The notes under the pieces are model-generated. The model worked only from the letters and a program-made list of their open reading frames with translations, made no database searches and was not told where the DNA came from. Positions 33,302 to 42,847 of a stretch of 64,000 nucleotides of DNA are shown here, piece after piece (positions within the stretch are counted from its first letter, which is position 1; each line of letters opens with the position of its first letter). Location of the stretch: NCBI RefSeq assembly GCF_002287075.1, contig NZ_NSKE01000006.1:1-64000 (forward strand). Reading direction: 5' to 3'. This stretch comes from Fodinibius salipaludis (lineage in GTDB: Bacteria; Bacteroidota; Rhodothermia; Balneolales; Balneolaceae). Both the position numbers and the translations under genes were made by a program.

Positions 33302-34159
33302 TTATATCAAAAGTGTAATGGCTATTACGGCCGTTGCTATTCCAATCCATTGTTTTGTTGAAACCTGATCATTCCAAACAATCAACCCGAGAAACGTTCC
33401 TCCCACGACATTTAAAATATTAACAATGGGATAGGCTATGGAACCGCTGATACCGCCCAGAGCATAAATTAAAAATATTGAAGAATATAAGTTAGGAATT
33501 CCGATAGCCGCCCCTAACAATGCTTCTTTTTTTGTTATTAAAGGCCCCTTTTTAAAAAGGGCTATTATTAATCCAATGACAAAAGCTCCCATGAAGACCA
33601 ATCCCATAAAGGTTAATTCATTGAGATTTGTACTAAATTCCTCTTCATAAATTTTTAGAGATGCATCTGCAAAACCGGATAACACAAAAATTAATATCAG
33701 TAACCATGAAGCACTGATGGAACCAATTTTGATATCATTCTTTTTGGGAATGAGTAACAGCATAGCTCCAAATACACCTATTATTCCCACGACTTTAAGT
33801 CCATTCAAGAATTCGGCATACCAATAGATGGAGATTACCACCGGTATCAAAAGAGAGAGTCGCATGGCGGCAATGGTAATGCCCACTCCATTTGTGTGGA
33901 CCGACTTACTGTATGCTATAAAATTCCCAATAAAAAAGGCTCCAACGATAATACAAAACACCACGAGAACCGCAGAATGACTCACGAAAGCGGAGCTCAG
34001 GGTGCTCTCATACCCTACAAACAAAGCAAAGACAGCCGCTACTATATAATTTACAGTGAGTGTATTTAGGGTTCGCAGCTTTTGTGTTTCAGTGACTTTT
34101 AATAAATGGGCAATGGTCAGCGAGCATACCGAGCTTAATACCAAAAATACGTAGACCAT
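33302..34159 (-). CDS. EamA/DMT-superfamily membrane transporter (285 aa)
   Basis: About ten hydrophobic helices in two halves, as in EamA-type drug/metabolite transporters. The first half contains IGNFIAYSKSVHTNGVGITIAAMRLSLLIPV, and the second ends with GSIAYPIVNILNVVGGTFLGLIVWNDQ, a segment common in this superfamily. The substrate is unknown. Its start overlaps the stop of the upstream caspase-like gene by a single base. Confidence 0.85.
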   Translation of the reverse strand: MVYVFLVLSSVCSLTIAHLLKVTETQKLRTLNTLTVNYIVAAVFALFVGYESTLSSAFVSHSAVLVVFCIIVGAFFIGNFIAYSKSVHTNGVGITIAAMRLSLLIPVVISIYWYAEFLNGLKVVGIIGVFGAMLLLIPKKNDIKIGSISASWLLILIFVLSGFADASLKIYEEEFSTNLNELTFMGLVFMGAFVIGLIIALFKKGPLITKKEALLGAAIGIPNLYSSIFLIYALGGISGSIAYPIVNILNVVGGTFLGLIVWNDQVSTKQWIGIATAVIAITLLI

Positions 34160-35913
34160 TATTCACCGGCTAAATTCAATTGGGTATTGCCAAGTAGCAA
34201 TGGATCCTGGGGACGATCAAAAAGCCGACGGGAAGTATACGATACATTGCGTTCAAGAAATTGATAGATATCCGAAAGTACTGTTTGGCGCTCCTGTAGC
34301 GCTTTGGCAAAAAAGTACGGGAAAATATGATGCTTTTTATCCTCGCGGTCTTCCGACATATATAAATGAGATGGATTATTTAGTTGTGATCCCATTAAGA
34401 CAGAACTGTTGGGATTTTGTGATAATAATGGCCAAACGTTGCTTTCTATTATATTCCGCATTTCGTTTTCAGAAAAGGATTCGCCACTGCTTCCACTTGC
34501 AAAATCTATGTCACTTAGCACTACTGTTTTTTGGGATGGGATATCTCCTATCTGAGTAAATATATCGGGAAGTGCTATCGTGGAATCTGATTGCCCCTCT
34601 GAAGGTATTGTCAAAAATTGCAACTGTCGTTCTTCTTTTTCGATAGTACCGTAACCGCTGAGGTAAACAAACAGTTCAGTACTGTCGCTGGCCGTTGATC
34701 GCAGTGAAGAAAGCAACGTATTTAGACTATCACTGCTATTTATATCAGCCAATTGGTATATATTTTCTTCAGAATAACCTAATGCATTGCGCAAATAAGT
34801 GCGCATTAATCGCCCGTCTCGCAACGCATAATTCCGGCTTCCAAGCGGATCGGTATAATTTTGATTTACCAACAATAGTGCCTTGGCATTAGGATTTTTA
34901 TCCCGCAGTATGGGAATGTTACTTTCAACGTCAATATCACCGAAGGGAACGCGGGGAACGGTCACCACCTGATCTTCAACTGTATAATCTTCTGATCGCC
35001 ATATGATACTGGCGTCCGACTTTTTAATATATGTCTCTGATATCCCATACATTACCTGATACCAGTCATCGTTGATACTGCTAATTTCGATCTGACTTCC
35101 CTCAACAAGATCAGCGAGCACATTGTCGGCACTCTCTTCCGGACTGTTCCGTAATGCCGCAAGTTGCTCGTCAATAACAGCATACGGTCGCAAAACGGAA
35201 TCTATGGCAAAATTGTAGCGATATAACGAATCCGCAAACAACACCTCAACTGTAGCATTTCCGGGATTTTGGCCGGATAATCCCAAATCGTTGAGTGCGT
35301 TACCGATCGGAATATTAAGCGTACCATTGTTGATATTCTGCTTGGGTTCCTCAAAAATAATGAGGTCATTATATAGCATATATACCGATGCAGAAGTATC
35401 AATCTCGGCATCCGTTTTGACCGTATCAATCTCGATAGTAGTACCGGTGCTTCGGAGGTAGCGTTCCTCTCCCGTCGGACGCGGCTCACCTACAGGGTTC
35501 ATATTCAAAAACCCCGTTGCAAGCATCAAAGTCCCCATCCCGTTTAGTGTCCATTTTTTTGTTGAGGATGAATGACTGCCAAAATCAGCAATATTTGCCA
35601 AATAAAAAGCCATTGTAGCGCCTCCGATACCAAGGGCCACAGATCCCGTTCGCAGCTTGTAATCCTGAACATTACGTTCCATTAATACCCGTTGGGGATA
35701 TTCATATTTAGTTTCGGAGAAAAGCGTTAATGACAAGACCGGGTTTTCGGGTGTTACCTCATCAATTTGCTGTAGAAAATAATCTTCATCTACAAGCTCA
35801 TATTCAGATCGGTCAACAGATTCCTTCTCTTTGACGGTCCACCGAGCGCTGGTACAGGATCCCACAAAAGAGAGTAAAAATGCAGCTAATAATATGTAGT
35901 GTAATGTTTTCAA
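34159..35913 (-). CDS. Caspase-like lipoprotein with replaced catalytic residues (584 aa)
   Basis: A lipoprotein signal ends at Cys20 (FVGSC). The N-terminal half has one hydrophobic stretch (SVALGIGGATMAFYLANIA) and an SH3-like segment (VEGSQIEISSINDDWYQVMYG). From about residue 340 it looks like a caspase/C14 fold: KALLLVNQNYTDPLGSRNYALRDGRLMRTYLRNALGY, then LFVYLSGYGT where active members have SGHG, then VVLSDIDFASGSSG where active members have DACxSG. So His is replaced by Tyr and Cys is missing. A pseudo-peptidase role is inferred. The start is TTG at 35913, the only candidate in frame near the lipoprotein signal. Confidence 0.7.
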   Translation of the reverse strand: MKTLHYILLAAFLLSFVGSCTSARWTVKEKESVDRSEYELVDEDYFLQQIDEVTPENPVLSLTLFSETKYEYPQRVLMERNVQDYKLRTGSVALGIGGATMAFYLANIADFGSHSSSTKKWTLNGMGTLMLATGFLNMNPVGEPRPTGEERYLRSTGTTIEIDTVKTDAEIDTSASVYMLYNDLIIFEEPKQNINNGTLNIPIGNALNDLGLSGQNPGNATVEVLFADSLYRYNFAIDSVLRPYAVIDEQLAALRNSPEESADNVLADLVEGSQIEISSINDDWYQVMYGISETYIKKSDASIIWRSEDYTVEDQVVTVPRVPFGDIDVESNIPILRDKNPNAKALLLVNQNYTDPLGSRNYALRDGRLMRTYLRNALGYSEENIYQLADINSSDSLNTLLSSLRSTASDSTELFVYLSGYGTIEKEERQLQFLTIPSEGQSDSTIALPDIFTQIGDIPSQKTVVLSDIDFASGSSGESFSENEMRNIIESNVWPLLSQNPNSSVLMGSQLNNPSHLYMSEDREDKKHHIFPYFFAKALQERQTVLSDIYQFLERNVSYTSRRLFDRPQDPLLLGNTQLNLAGE

Positions 35914-35921
35914 CTATTTTT

Positions 35922-37169
35922 TTATAGTGAAATTGTAGCTCCTATGCCAAAAACCTGTCGAAATTTAACAGCGTTTTCTGTCCCTGGATGCGAAAGCCAG
36001 AAAGGCATGTCGTAACGTAAAACCAATCCCCGTGATTTTCCAAGGTAATCAGGGATATCGATGGATAATAAAAAACCGAGTCCGGCATCAGATAATACGT
36101 TGCTTTCTTCAATATTTGTTATTCCAAATGATGTTCCTGAATCCCAAAATAAATACGAGCGAAGATCAATAAGTCCACCAATTACGGGAATTTCTTTCAG
36201 TCCCTTGTCCAATGGGTTGGGATAATCCAATTCAAGATTCAGGGCTGACAGTGAAGTGTAAAGCGGTACATTTCCATCATTTAATAATTGAATATCATTC
36301 TTTAGATATCCCCTTAAATTAGGTCCGCCTGTTACCTGTATATTGCCAATCTTCATCCATGAGGGTGGAATTGTACCGCGTGCTCTCGTAAGCCCACTTC
36401 CCATCCAGTTTCGGGCCGACCGGAAACTATGTGTAAACAGATACTCGGGAGCAGTGTTCTCAGTGGCAAAACCAGAATATAGTCTCCCGGATAGCGAAAA
36501 TTTTTCAGAAAGATCAACATTTTGGCGGAGAGTAAATTCGCTACGCAAAAATTGATCAGCTTTGCCCGCAATATTAGCATCAACCGAAAGGGATAGAGCA
36601 TATCTACCAAGCCCGTTGGTATTCGTAAGGTCAAAAGTGGCATTGGCCAAATATAACCACTGCGTTTGCCACAGTTGTTGATATAAGAGGTATTCCTCAT
36701 TAAAACGATGTTCCCCTCTCACACCTACTGACAATTCCTTGTAATTCATTTCATTAAAGCCAGTCTGCCATCTTTTGTCAAAGGTCAATCCATGCGACTG
36801 AAATCCGGTACGGTAGGAAGTTTCTGCAGAGATACTCCCTTCGCTCCCAAAATCTGAAATAGAAGGTATCGGTTCGGTATACTTCAAATAGTATGAGACA
36901 GGATTCGCCGGAAAATTCGTACCAAGCCAAAGTCCTGCATTTAACCTATGCGGCCCGTCACCAAAAGTGCCGGACACCTGCCCGCGAAGTCGTATTCCCA
37001 GCCGAATTCCATCCACGCTATTATACCACGCATCTGGGGCTGGTAGAAGCTCATAGGAAGACTCTTTATCTTGGGCAAATGATTCATTGGAGATAGAAAA
37101 CCCCACTACAAAAAGAACCAAAAAGAAGGTAATACAGCGATAAAACGATTTTAAAATTCTATTATCCAC
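35922..37169 (-). CDS. Outer-membrane beta-barrel protein (415 aa)
   Basis: A signal peptide ends near residue 32 (NESFAQ). The rest alternates polar and aromatic residues in many amphipathic strands, for example SVDGIRLGIRLRGQVSG and LGFLLSIDIPDYLGKSRGLVLRYDMPFWL, and ends in the strand QVFGIGATISL. The C-terminal third resembles the closing strands of BamA/TamA-type or patatin-associated barrels, but no POTRA domain is seen. The start is GTG at 37169, which overlaps the Nudix stop by 19 bases. It is likely co-transcribed with the caspase-like gene, 8 bases away. Confidence 0.7.
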   Translation of the reverse strand: MDNRILKSFYRCITFFLVLFVVGFSISNESFAQDKESSYELLPAPDAWYNSVDGIRLGIRLRGQVSGTFGDGPHRLNAGLWLGTNFPANPVSYYLKYTEPIPSISDFGSEGSISAETSYRTGFQSHGLTFDKRWQTGFNEMNYKELSVGVRGEHRFNEEYLLYQQLWQTQWLYLANATFDLTNTNGLGRYALSLSVDANIAGKADQFLRSEFTLRQNVDLSEKFSLSGRLYSGFATENTAPEYLFTHSFRSARNWMGSGLTRARGTIPPSWMKIGNIQVTGGPNLRGYLKNDIQLLNDGNVPLYTSLSALNLELDYPNPLDKGLKEIPVIGGLIDLRSYLFWDSGTSFGITNIEESNVLSDAGLGFLLSIDIPDYLGKSRGLVLRYDMPFWLSHPGTENAVKFRQVFGIGATISL

Positions 37170-37600
37170 TCTTCTAAAATTTGTTTAGATGTTAAAATGT
37201 GAGCCAATTGGTTCATCAAACGTTTCTGCTCAGGCCATTGAATATAGGTATCTATCCCCTCTTGGGAAATCCATTTCCAAGTGACATGTTCATGGTTTAA
37301 CGTAATGGGGGACTCTTTATTTACTTCAGCACCAAAAGCCGGGATCTGCAGTATGCTATCACTTTTAAAATCATAAAATTGATTTACTGAAGGAATTGTC
37401 CAGAAAAGGTCCGGTGAGAGTCCTGTTTCCTCTTTCAGTTCCCTCAACGCCGCTTCAAAATACGTTTCTTGGGCGTTAACTTTACCTCCAACCATGCGCC
37501 ATTGATGAGCATACTGAACATCAGCAGCTCGTTTAAAAACCAGAAATTTAACCTCGTCTTGTTCTCTTCGGTATGGATAAACATCGACGAGGCGCTTCAT
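37151..37600 (-). CDS. Nudix hydrolase (149 aa)
   Basis: Hydrolyses a nucleoside-diphosphate-linked substrate. The Nudix box runs from GKVNAQETYFEAALREL to KEETGL and matches GX5EX7REUXEEXGU. Upstream, WRMVGG and a DEVKFLVFKRA strand fit dATP pyrophosphohydrolase-like members. The substrate is not readable. The gene overlaps the barrel gene by 19 bases and starts 11 bases after the uxs stop. Confidence 0.92.
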   Translation of the reverse strand: MKRLVDVYPYRREQDEVKFLVFKRAADVQYAHQWRMVGGKVNAQETYFEAALRELKEETGLSPDLFWTIPSVNQFYDFKSDSILQIPAFGAEVNKESPITLNHEHVTWKWISQEGIDTYIQWPEQKRLMNQLAHILTSKQILEEWIIEF

Positions 37601-37611
37601 ATTACAACAGG

Positions 37612-38559
37612 CTATGAATTCAGCACTTTTTGTTTAAAGTACTCCAATGCTACCGACAGCCCTTCCCGGCGGTCATATGTTGGTTCCCAGTCGAGCACTT
37701 CTTTTGCTTTGCTAATATCAGGCTGACGTATTTGTGGATCATCCTTGGGTAGTTCTTCAAAAATAATTTCACTATCAGATCCTGTTAACTCAATAATCTC
37801 TTTGGCGAACTCCAGAATTGTGATTTCTTCGGGATTCCCAATATTTACAGGCTCGACGTAATCCGACTTCGAAAGCCGCCACACTCCTTCCACCAGATCA
37901 TCGACATACATAAATGAACGTGTCTGGGAACCATCCCCATAAACGGTAAGCGGATTACCGCGTAATGCCTGCCTCATAAACGTCGGCAGAGCACGTCCGT
38001 CATGCAGACGCATTCGTGATCCATAGGTATTAAAAATGCGTACAATTCGCGTTTCAGTACCGTGATAGCGGTGGTAAGCCATCGCCATCGCCTCAGCAAA
38101 CCGTTTAGCTTCGTCATATACCCCGCGGTGTCCTATGGGATTTACATTGCCCCAATAATCTTCTTTCTGGGGATGCGTGAGCGGATCGCCATAGACTTCA
38201 CTGGTAGATGCCAGCAAAAAACGGGCATCTTTTTCCTTGGCAAGCCCAAGCGCTTTATGGGTACCCAAGGAACCAACCTTGAGGGTTTGTATCGGCATCT
38301 CCAAGTAATCAACCGGTGAAGCGGGCGATGCGAAATGGAGAATTAAATCCAGATCTCCCTTCACATGGATAAAATTCGTAACATCATGCTTAACAAACTC
38401 GAAGTCTTCATTACCCATCAAATGGGCAATATTTTCGGCGCTGCCGGTGAGAAGATTATCCATACAAATAACCTTATAACCTTCCTTCAAATAGCGATCG
38501 CATAAGTGCGATCCCAGAAATCCGGCGCCGCCCGTAATGAGGACTCGTTTAGTTGACAT
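37612..38559 (-). CDS. uxs: UDP-glucuronate decarboxylase / UDP-xylose synthase, extended SDR (315 aa)
   Basis: Converts UDP-glucuronate to UDP-xylose. The NAD motif [82 protein letters not shown] (YxxxK) and [10 protein letters not shown] are the family hallmarks. Length is normal. It overlaps the ugd gene by 11 bases, and Ugd makes its substrate, so the pair forms the UDP-glucose to UDP-xylose route for polysaccharide building. Confidence 0.94.
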   Translation of the reverse strand: MSTKRVLITGGAGFLGSHLCDRYLKEGYKVICMDNLLTGSAENIAHLMGNEDFEFVKHDVTNFIHVKGDLDLILHFASPASPVDYLEMPIQTLKVGSLGTHKALGLAKEKDARFLLASTSEVYGDPLTHPQKEDYWGNVNPIGHRGVYDEAKRFAEAMAMAYHRYHGTETRIVRIFNTYGSRMRLHDGRALPTFMRQALRGNPLTVYGDGSQTRSFMYVDDLVEGVWRLSKSDYVEPVNIGNPEEITILEFAKEIIELTGSDSEIIFEELPKDDPQIRQPDISKAKEVLDWEPTYDRREGLSVALEYFKQKVLNS

Positions 38560-39883
38560 TTATTGATGGCCTCCCCACGCTGATATAGGTTATCCCTGCT
38601 TTTTTGGCTCGTTTGAGGTCGTAGAGGTTACGGCCATCAAAGATGACCGGATCTTTCATCTCATCGGCAAAATTATCGACCGTCGGCCGACGGAACTCGT
38701 TCCACTCGGTGCAAATGACCAAGGCGTCAATATCGTTTAGGGCCGCTTGCTGGTCGTGAACAAACGTTGTGTTGTCAAGCACGGCTTGCGTGGTCGCTTG
38801 TTTGAAGGTGCCAATGGCTTCCGGGTCGTAGGCCAGCAGTTGGGCTCCTCTTTTTACCAGTTCTTCGGCAATATACAAGGCCGGGGCCTCGCGGATATCA
38901 TCGGTCTCGGGTTTGAAGCTCAACCCCCAGATGCCGAAGGTTTTGCCGCTGAAGTCGTCGGCGGCGAAGTACTCTTCCATTTTCTTCACGATGGAAACTT
39001 TCTGGGCATTGTTGACCTCCATCACTGAGTCGACAATTTTAAAGTCGTAGCCGTGTTGGCCGGCCGTGTGATGGATGGCCTGCACGTCTTTGGGGAAACA
39101 GCTTCCGCCATAACCGATGCCGGCAAACAGGAAGCGCTTGCCGATGCGGGAGTCAGTGCCGATGCCGCGACGGATGTTGTCGACGTTGGCGCCGACCTTC
39201 TCACAGATATTGGCAATCTCGTTCATAAAGGTAATTTTGGTCGCCAGCATGGCGTTGGCGGCGTACTTGGTCAGCTCCGCGCTGCGGCGGTCCATCACAA
39301 TGATGGGGTTGCCGGAACGGACAAACGGTTCGTAGAGGGTGGTCATAATCTCGGCGGCCCGGTCGCTGCCCGTACCAATCACCACGCGTTCGGGGTATTT
39401 AAAGTCCTCGACGGCGGCCCCTTCACGGAGGAATTCGGGGTTGGAGACCACATCAAACAGCTCCTCGTCCACATTATCGGCAATAGCCGCTTCGACGCGG
39501 TCGCCGGTGCCGACGGGCACAGTTGACTTGTTGACCACGACGGTATACTCATCGATAAGCGAACCAAGCTGGTCGGCTACCTGCATGACGGCCGTAAGAT
39601 CAGCCTGTCCATCGCCTCCGGGCGGGGTCGGCAGGCACAGAAAGACGATGTCAGCCTCGGGAACCGCCTCGGCTATATCGGTCGTAAAGTTCAGGCGTCC
39701 CTCCCGCTGGCTGCGGGCGAAGATGGTCTCCAGGCCGGGCTCGTAAATCGGGATCTGGCCGTCTTTTAGCTTTCCTACTTTCTCTTCATCAATGTCGACA
39801 CATGTTACCTTATTGCCTGAATCCGCGAAACAGGTCCCGCTGACCAGTCCTACATATCCCGTTCCAATGACTGCTATGTTCAT
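38549..39883 (-). CDS. ugd: UDP-glucose 6-dehydrogenase (444 aa)
   Basis: Oxidises UDP-glucose to UDP-glucuronate with two NAD+. N-terminal Rossmann motif [50 protein letters not shown] and the catalytic Cys in [14 protein letters not shown] are intact. The gene is clearly more GC-rich than all its neighbours, with runs of G/C at third positions (about 38600-39800), and codon use differs accordingly. Its partner uxs, overlapping by 11 bases, has ordinary composition. This suggests ugd was acquired or replaced separately. It is also why long open frames appear on the other strand here. Confidence 0.96.
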   Translation of the reverse strand: MNIAVIGTGYVGLVSGTCFADSGNKVTCVDIDEEKVGKLKDGQIPIYEPGLETIFARSQREGRLNFTTDIAEAVPEADIVFLCLPTPPGGDGQADLTAVMQVADQLGSLIDEYTVVVNKSTVPVGTGDRVEAAIADNVDEELFDVVSNPEFLREGAAVEDFKYPERVVIGTGSDRAAEIMTTLYEPFVRSGNPIIVMDRRSAELTKYAANAMLATKITFMNEIANICEKVGANVDNIRRGIGTDSRIGKRFLFAGIGYGGSCFPKDVQAIHHTAGQHGYDFKIVDSVMEVNNAQKVSIVKKMEEYFAADDFSGKTFGIWGLSFKPETDDIREAPALYIAEELVKRGAQLLAYDPEAIGTFKQATTQAVLDNTTFVHDQQAALNDIDALVICTEWNEFRRPTVDNFADEMKDPVIFDGRNLYDLKRAKKAGITYISVGRPSINVN

Positions 39884-39887
39884 TTAT

Positions 39888-40358
39888 CTATCGCTCAATA
39901 TTTTTAACTTCTAATTTTAGTTTCCCGGCGGGAACGTCTACTTCAAACGTTTCTCCGATTTCTCGGCCAAGAATAGCTTTCCCGATCGGTGATTCAACTG
40001 AAATTTTATTCTTTTTAAAGTTCGCCTCGTCCTTAGAGACCAATGTATACTTAACCTCTTTATCTACATTATAATTGTGGATTGTTACTGTAGAAAGGAG
40101 ATAAGCCTTATCGGTTTTAATGTCCTCCTCGTCCAGTATACGTGCGTTCGCAAGGGCGTTCTCAAGCTCGGCAATTCTCTTTTCGAGCATTCCTTGGGCC
40201 TCTTTGGCCGCATCATATTCCGCATTTTCACTTAAATCTCCCTTTGCCCGTGCTTCGGCAATTTCTTCGGCAATTTCTTTTCTACCACGGGTCTTTAAAT
40301 CTTGTAGTTCTTCTTCAAGCTTTTCGTAGCCTTCGCGTGATAAATAATTCTTGTCCAC
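39888..40358 (-). CDS. greA: Transcription elongation factor GreA (156 aa)
   Basis: Rescues backtracked RNA polymerase by stimulating transcript cleavage. The N-terminal coiled coil YLSREGYEKLEEELQDLK and the tip acidic residues in GDLSENAEYDAAKEAQ are present, and the C-terminal FKBP-like domain holds SPIGKAILGREIGE. The frame stays open up to 40433, but the GTG at 40358 is preferred: it gives MDKNYLSREG, the normal GreA start, with AAAGG about 10 bases upstream. It lies 4 bases after ugd on the minus strand. Confidence 0.94.
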   Translation of the reverse strand: MDKNYLSREGYEKLEEELQDLKTRGRKEIAEEIAEARAKGDLSENAEYDAAKEAQGMLEKRIAELENALANARILDEEDIKTDKAYLLSTVTIHNYNVDKEVKYTLVSKDEANFKKNKISVESPIGKAILGREIGETFEVDVPAGKLKLEVKNIER

Positions 40359-40688
40359 GGTACCTTTTCTTTGATTTAGATCCTTGTTTGTGCAAGCTTT
40401 CAAATAATAAATGCCAGCCAATAAAGCTGACACTATTGTTTACAAAGCGCCTTAAAATACCATGATTTGTCCTCTGTTTCCAAATATAAATTAACACCTT
40501 GCTACCGTTACAGGGAGCACATTTTTTTGTATCGTTAGCGGGTTACAACGATGTATACTATTCAAATAAATTACAAACCCGGTAGTGCGGATACTAAACC
40601 AGACCTCATTTGACATCGTATAAATGGTCAAATACAACTGTAGTCTTTACACGTTTCGGATTTGAATGACTAACCCCATAATTATTGC

Positions 40689-40886
40689 TCAGCGATAAAG
40701 AAATGACTTATTATTTATAGATCGTGATGCTACCCACCGTTTATGATTCTTTTCTATAGTAACCACAGCTTCTGTACTCAATAACGGTTCAATTTCAGTT
40801 GGGAAATTAGCATTGCCTCTAAAATGACGGTAAATTAAATAAGTATCTCTATATACTTTTCGACATCTATTAAGTTTTCGACTCAT
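40689..40886 (-). CDS. Possible small basic protein (65 aa), uncertain
   Basis: Reads MSRKLNRCRKVYRDTYLIYRHF and onward: basic, Tyr-rich, no signal peptide or membrane segment. I recognise no family. It stands alone in a long intergenic region, and the perfect hairpin at 40910-40939 lies 24 bases upstream of its start. It may be a real small gene or a chance frame. Confidence 0.25.
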   Translation of the reverse strand: MSRKLNRCRKVYRDTYLIYRHFRGNANFPTEIEPLLSTEAVVTIEKNHKRWVASRSINNKSFLYR

Positions 40887-40909
40887 CTTTATTAAGCTTT
40901 TTTAATCAA

Positions 40910-40939
40910 ATTATTTGATTCTATTAGGAATCAAATAAT
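40910..40939. repeat. Perfect 11-bp inverted repeat
   Basis: ATTATTTGATT (40910-40920) and AATCAAATAAT (40929-40939) are exact reverse complements around an 8-base loop. There is no T-run typical of a terminator on the plus side, and no upstream plus-strand gene that would need one. An operator for gdhA or for the small minus-strand frame is possible. Confidence 0.6.
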
Positions 40940-41061
40940 CTTTTACAAATCCAATCGCACTGTTGCTTCTTTACTGCTATTTCAAGATGATATTCCATTC
41001 GCAATTGGGACTAATATTTTAATCAGAATTTAACCTAAAATTATTTTGAGTAGAGGTTTAG

Positions 41062-42465
41062 ATGTCGAACTACAATTTTTTTAGTCAGGTTAATAAATCA
41101 TTTGATATTGCAGCCAAACACTCCAAGTACAAACAAGGGCTGCTCGATCAGATCAAAGTTTGTAACAATATTTACCATATCACCTTTCCGGTTGAGCGCG
41201 ATGACGGATCTATTGAAGTTATCGAAGGATGGAGAGTGGAACACAGCCATCATAAATTACCCACTAAGGGCGGCATCCGTTATAGTACTACCGTTAATGA
41301 AGATGAAACTATGGCACTTGCAGCATTGATGACCTACAAATGTGCTATTGTGGATGTTCCATTCGGCGGTGCCAAGGGAGGTATACAGATTGACCGATCA
41401 CGGTTTTCGGAGGAGGAACTGGAACGTATAACCCGCAGGTATGCATATGAGCTTATTAAGAAAGATTTCTTGGGGCCCGGTACTGACGTTCCCGCTCCCG
41501 ATTATGGAACCGGTCAACAAGAAATGGGATGGATACTGGATACCTATCGTCAACTAAATCCGGATTTAAATGCCGAAGGCTGCGTAACGGGTAAACCTAT
41601 TAGTATGGGTGGCGTTCGGGGACGATCCGAAGCTACGGGACGAGGCGTCTTTTACGGTATTCGCGAGGCTTGTCGTGATAAAGAGGATATGGAAGAACTG
41701 GGACTGGACTCCGGCCTTGAGGGTAAAACATTTGTCATACAAGGACTTGGCTCCGTAGGATACTCCGCAGCAAAAAATATGATCAACGCCGGTGCTAAAA
41801 TGGTAGGCGTTGCCGAAATTGAAGGCTCAATTTATGATTCTGATGGAATTGACCTTGAAGAGTTATTAACGTTCCGAGATGAAACCGGTTCCATTCTTGG
41901 TTTTAAAGGCTCAGAAGAACTTGAGGACAATACTGCAGTATTAAAAGCCGAATGTGATATATTGATTCCGGCAGCACTTGAAAATCAACTGCATGACTGG
42001 AATGCCCCGGACATCAAAGCCAGCATTATTGCCGAGGCAGCCAACGGGCCCACTACCGCAGACGCCCATCAGATACTTAAAGAGAAAGGATGTCTCATTA
42101 TCCCCGATATGTATTTAAATGCAGGCGGTGTTACAGTTTCCTATTTTGAATGGCTTAAGAACCTTTCGCATGTGCGGTTCGGGCGCATGCAAAAACGTTT
42201 TGAAGAGAGCAGCTACCGTAAAATTCTGAATACCGTAGCAAATGTTTCTGATCATACCTTTACCGAACAGGAAATGCAGCGGCTAGCTAACGGAGCCGAC
42301 GAGTATGCTTTGGTAGATTCCGGTCTGGAGGATACAATGATCAATGCCTATAACGAGCTTAATGTACTTCGTAAAGAGCATGACATTGATCTGCGTACAG
42401 CGGCCTATCTAAATGCTGTTGAAAAGGTAGGGGTTATGTATGATCAGATGGGTATTTTCCCATAG
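41062..42465 (+). CDS. gdhA: Glutamate dehydrogenase, Glu/Leu/Phe/Val type (467 aa)
   Basis: Interconverts glutamate and 2-oxoglutarate plus ammonia. The catalytic region VPFGGAKGGIQID, PAPDYGTGQQEMGWILDTY, GGVRGRSEATGRGVFYGIRE and the Rossmann motif IQGLGSVGYSAAKN are conserved, along with IIAEAANGPTTADAHQIL and PDMYLNAGGVTVSYFEW. Length fits. Coenzyme choice (NAD or NADP) is not safely readable. It is a single-gene unit closed by the hairpin at 42508-42542. Confidence 0.95.
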   Translation: MSNYNFFSQVNKSFDIAAKHSKYKQGLLDQIKVCNNIYHITFPVERDDGSIEVIEGWRVEHSHHKLPTKGGIRYSTTVNEDETMALAALMTYKCAIVDVPFGGAKGGIQIDRSRFSEEELERITRRYAYELIKKDFLGPGTDVPAPDYGTGQQEMGWILDTYRQLNPDLNAEGCVTGKPISMGGVRGRSEATGRGVFYGIREACRDKEDMEELGLDSGLEGKTFVIQGLGSVGYSAAKNMINAGAKMVGVAEIEGSIYDSDGIDLEELLTFRDETGSILGFKGSEELEDNTAVLKAECDILIPAALENQLHDWNAPDIKASIIAEAANGPTTADAHQILKEKGCLIIPDMYLNAGGVTVSYFEWLKNLSHVRFGRMQKRFEESSYRKILNTVANVSDHTFTEQEMQRLANGADEYALVDSGLEDTMINAYNELNVLRKEHDIDLRTAAYLNAVEKVGVMYDQMGIFP

Positions 42466-42507
42466 TCACTGGTTCGAATAAATATCATCCTTATCATTTT
42501 TCATATT

Positions 42508-42548
42508 CCCCATCCGACCGCTGGTTTCAATATCGGATGGGGTTATAT
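42508..42548 (+). terminator. Terminator-like hairpin after gdhA
   Basis: CCCCATCCGA (42508-42517) and TCGGATGGGG (42533-42542) are perfect 10-bp arms with a 15-base loop, followed by TTATATATTTA. It lies 43 bases after the gdhA stop. Confidence 0.75.
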
Positions 42549-42847
42549 ATTTAGATCTTGTTATAGCGTCGATACTCAGAAAGAATTATTTAAAAAAAGT
42601 GACGAAGTAATGTTAGTCTAAAAATAATCTAACTGTCCACTTTTGGTTTTAATGTATCCGAAAAGAACATTTTAGTATCTTTGTACCATAGAAAAACCTC
42701 ATTATCGTATATGGATTTTATCCCTCCACAATTCCTCTCAAGGTAATCCCTTCAATCCCGTTCCTGTCCTATAAATACTATAACAGATCATCCAAAATTT
42801 TTATCTTGGACTTCGATTATAAAATCAGTCTAACTGTCCTCAAATCC
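42549..42847 (+). promoter_or_regulatory. Leader of the SpoU methyltransferase gene with a -7 candidate
   Basis: No gene. TATCTTTG (42676-42683) matches TAnnTTTG, but the nearest TTTTGG (42641-42646) is about 30 bases upstream, too far for a -33 element. The remaining sequence up to the ATG at 42848 shows nothing else I can name. Confidence 0.3.

Larger units (their letters stand above)
40359..41061. other. Intergenic region between greA and gdhA
   Basis: 703 bases with no firmly supported gene. Seen here: a minus-strand TATATTTG (40481-40488), a possible -7 element for greA; a 65-codon minus-strand frame (40689-40886); and a perfect hairpin (40910-40939). The rest is AT-rich without recognisable tRNA, riboswitch or repeat. 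The gdhA promoter should lie near its right end, but no consensus match is clear. Confidence 0.5.

Noticed and set aside
39053-39746. Long open frames opposite ugd
   Set aside because: These are shadows caused by the high GC of ugd; their products are low-complexity (Ala, Arg, Gly, Ser rich) and ugd itself is unmistakable.
40359-40433. N-terminal extension of GreA
   Set aside because: GreA normally starts with MDKNYLS-like residues; the GTG at 40358 gives this with a ribosome binding site.
40434-41061. tRNA or riboswitch in the long intergenic regions
   Set aside because: No cloverleaf-type sequence, CCA end or known aptamer pattern could be recognised in 40434-41061, 42549-42847 or 56221-56551.
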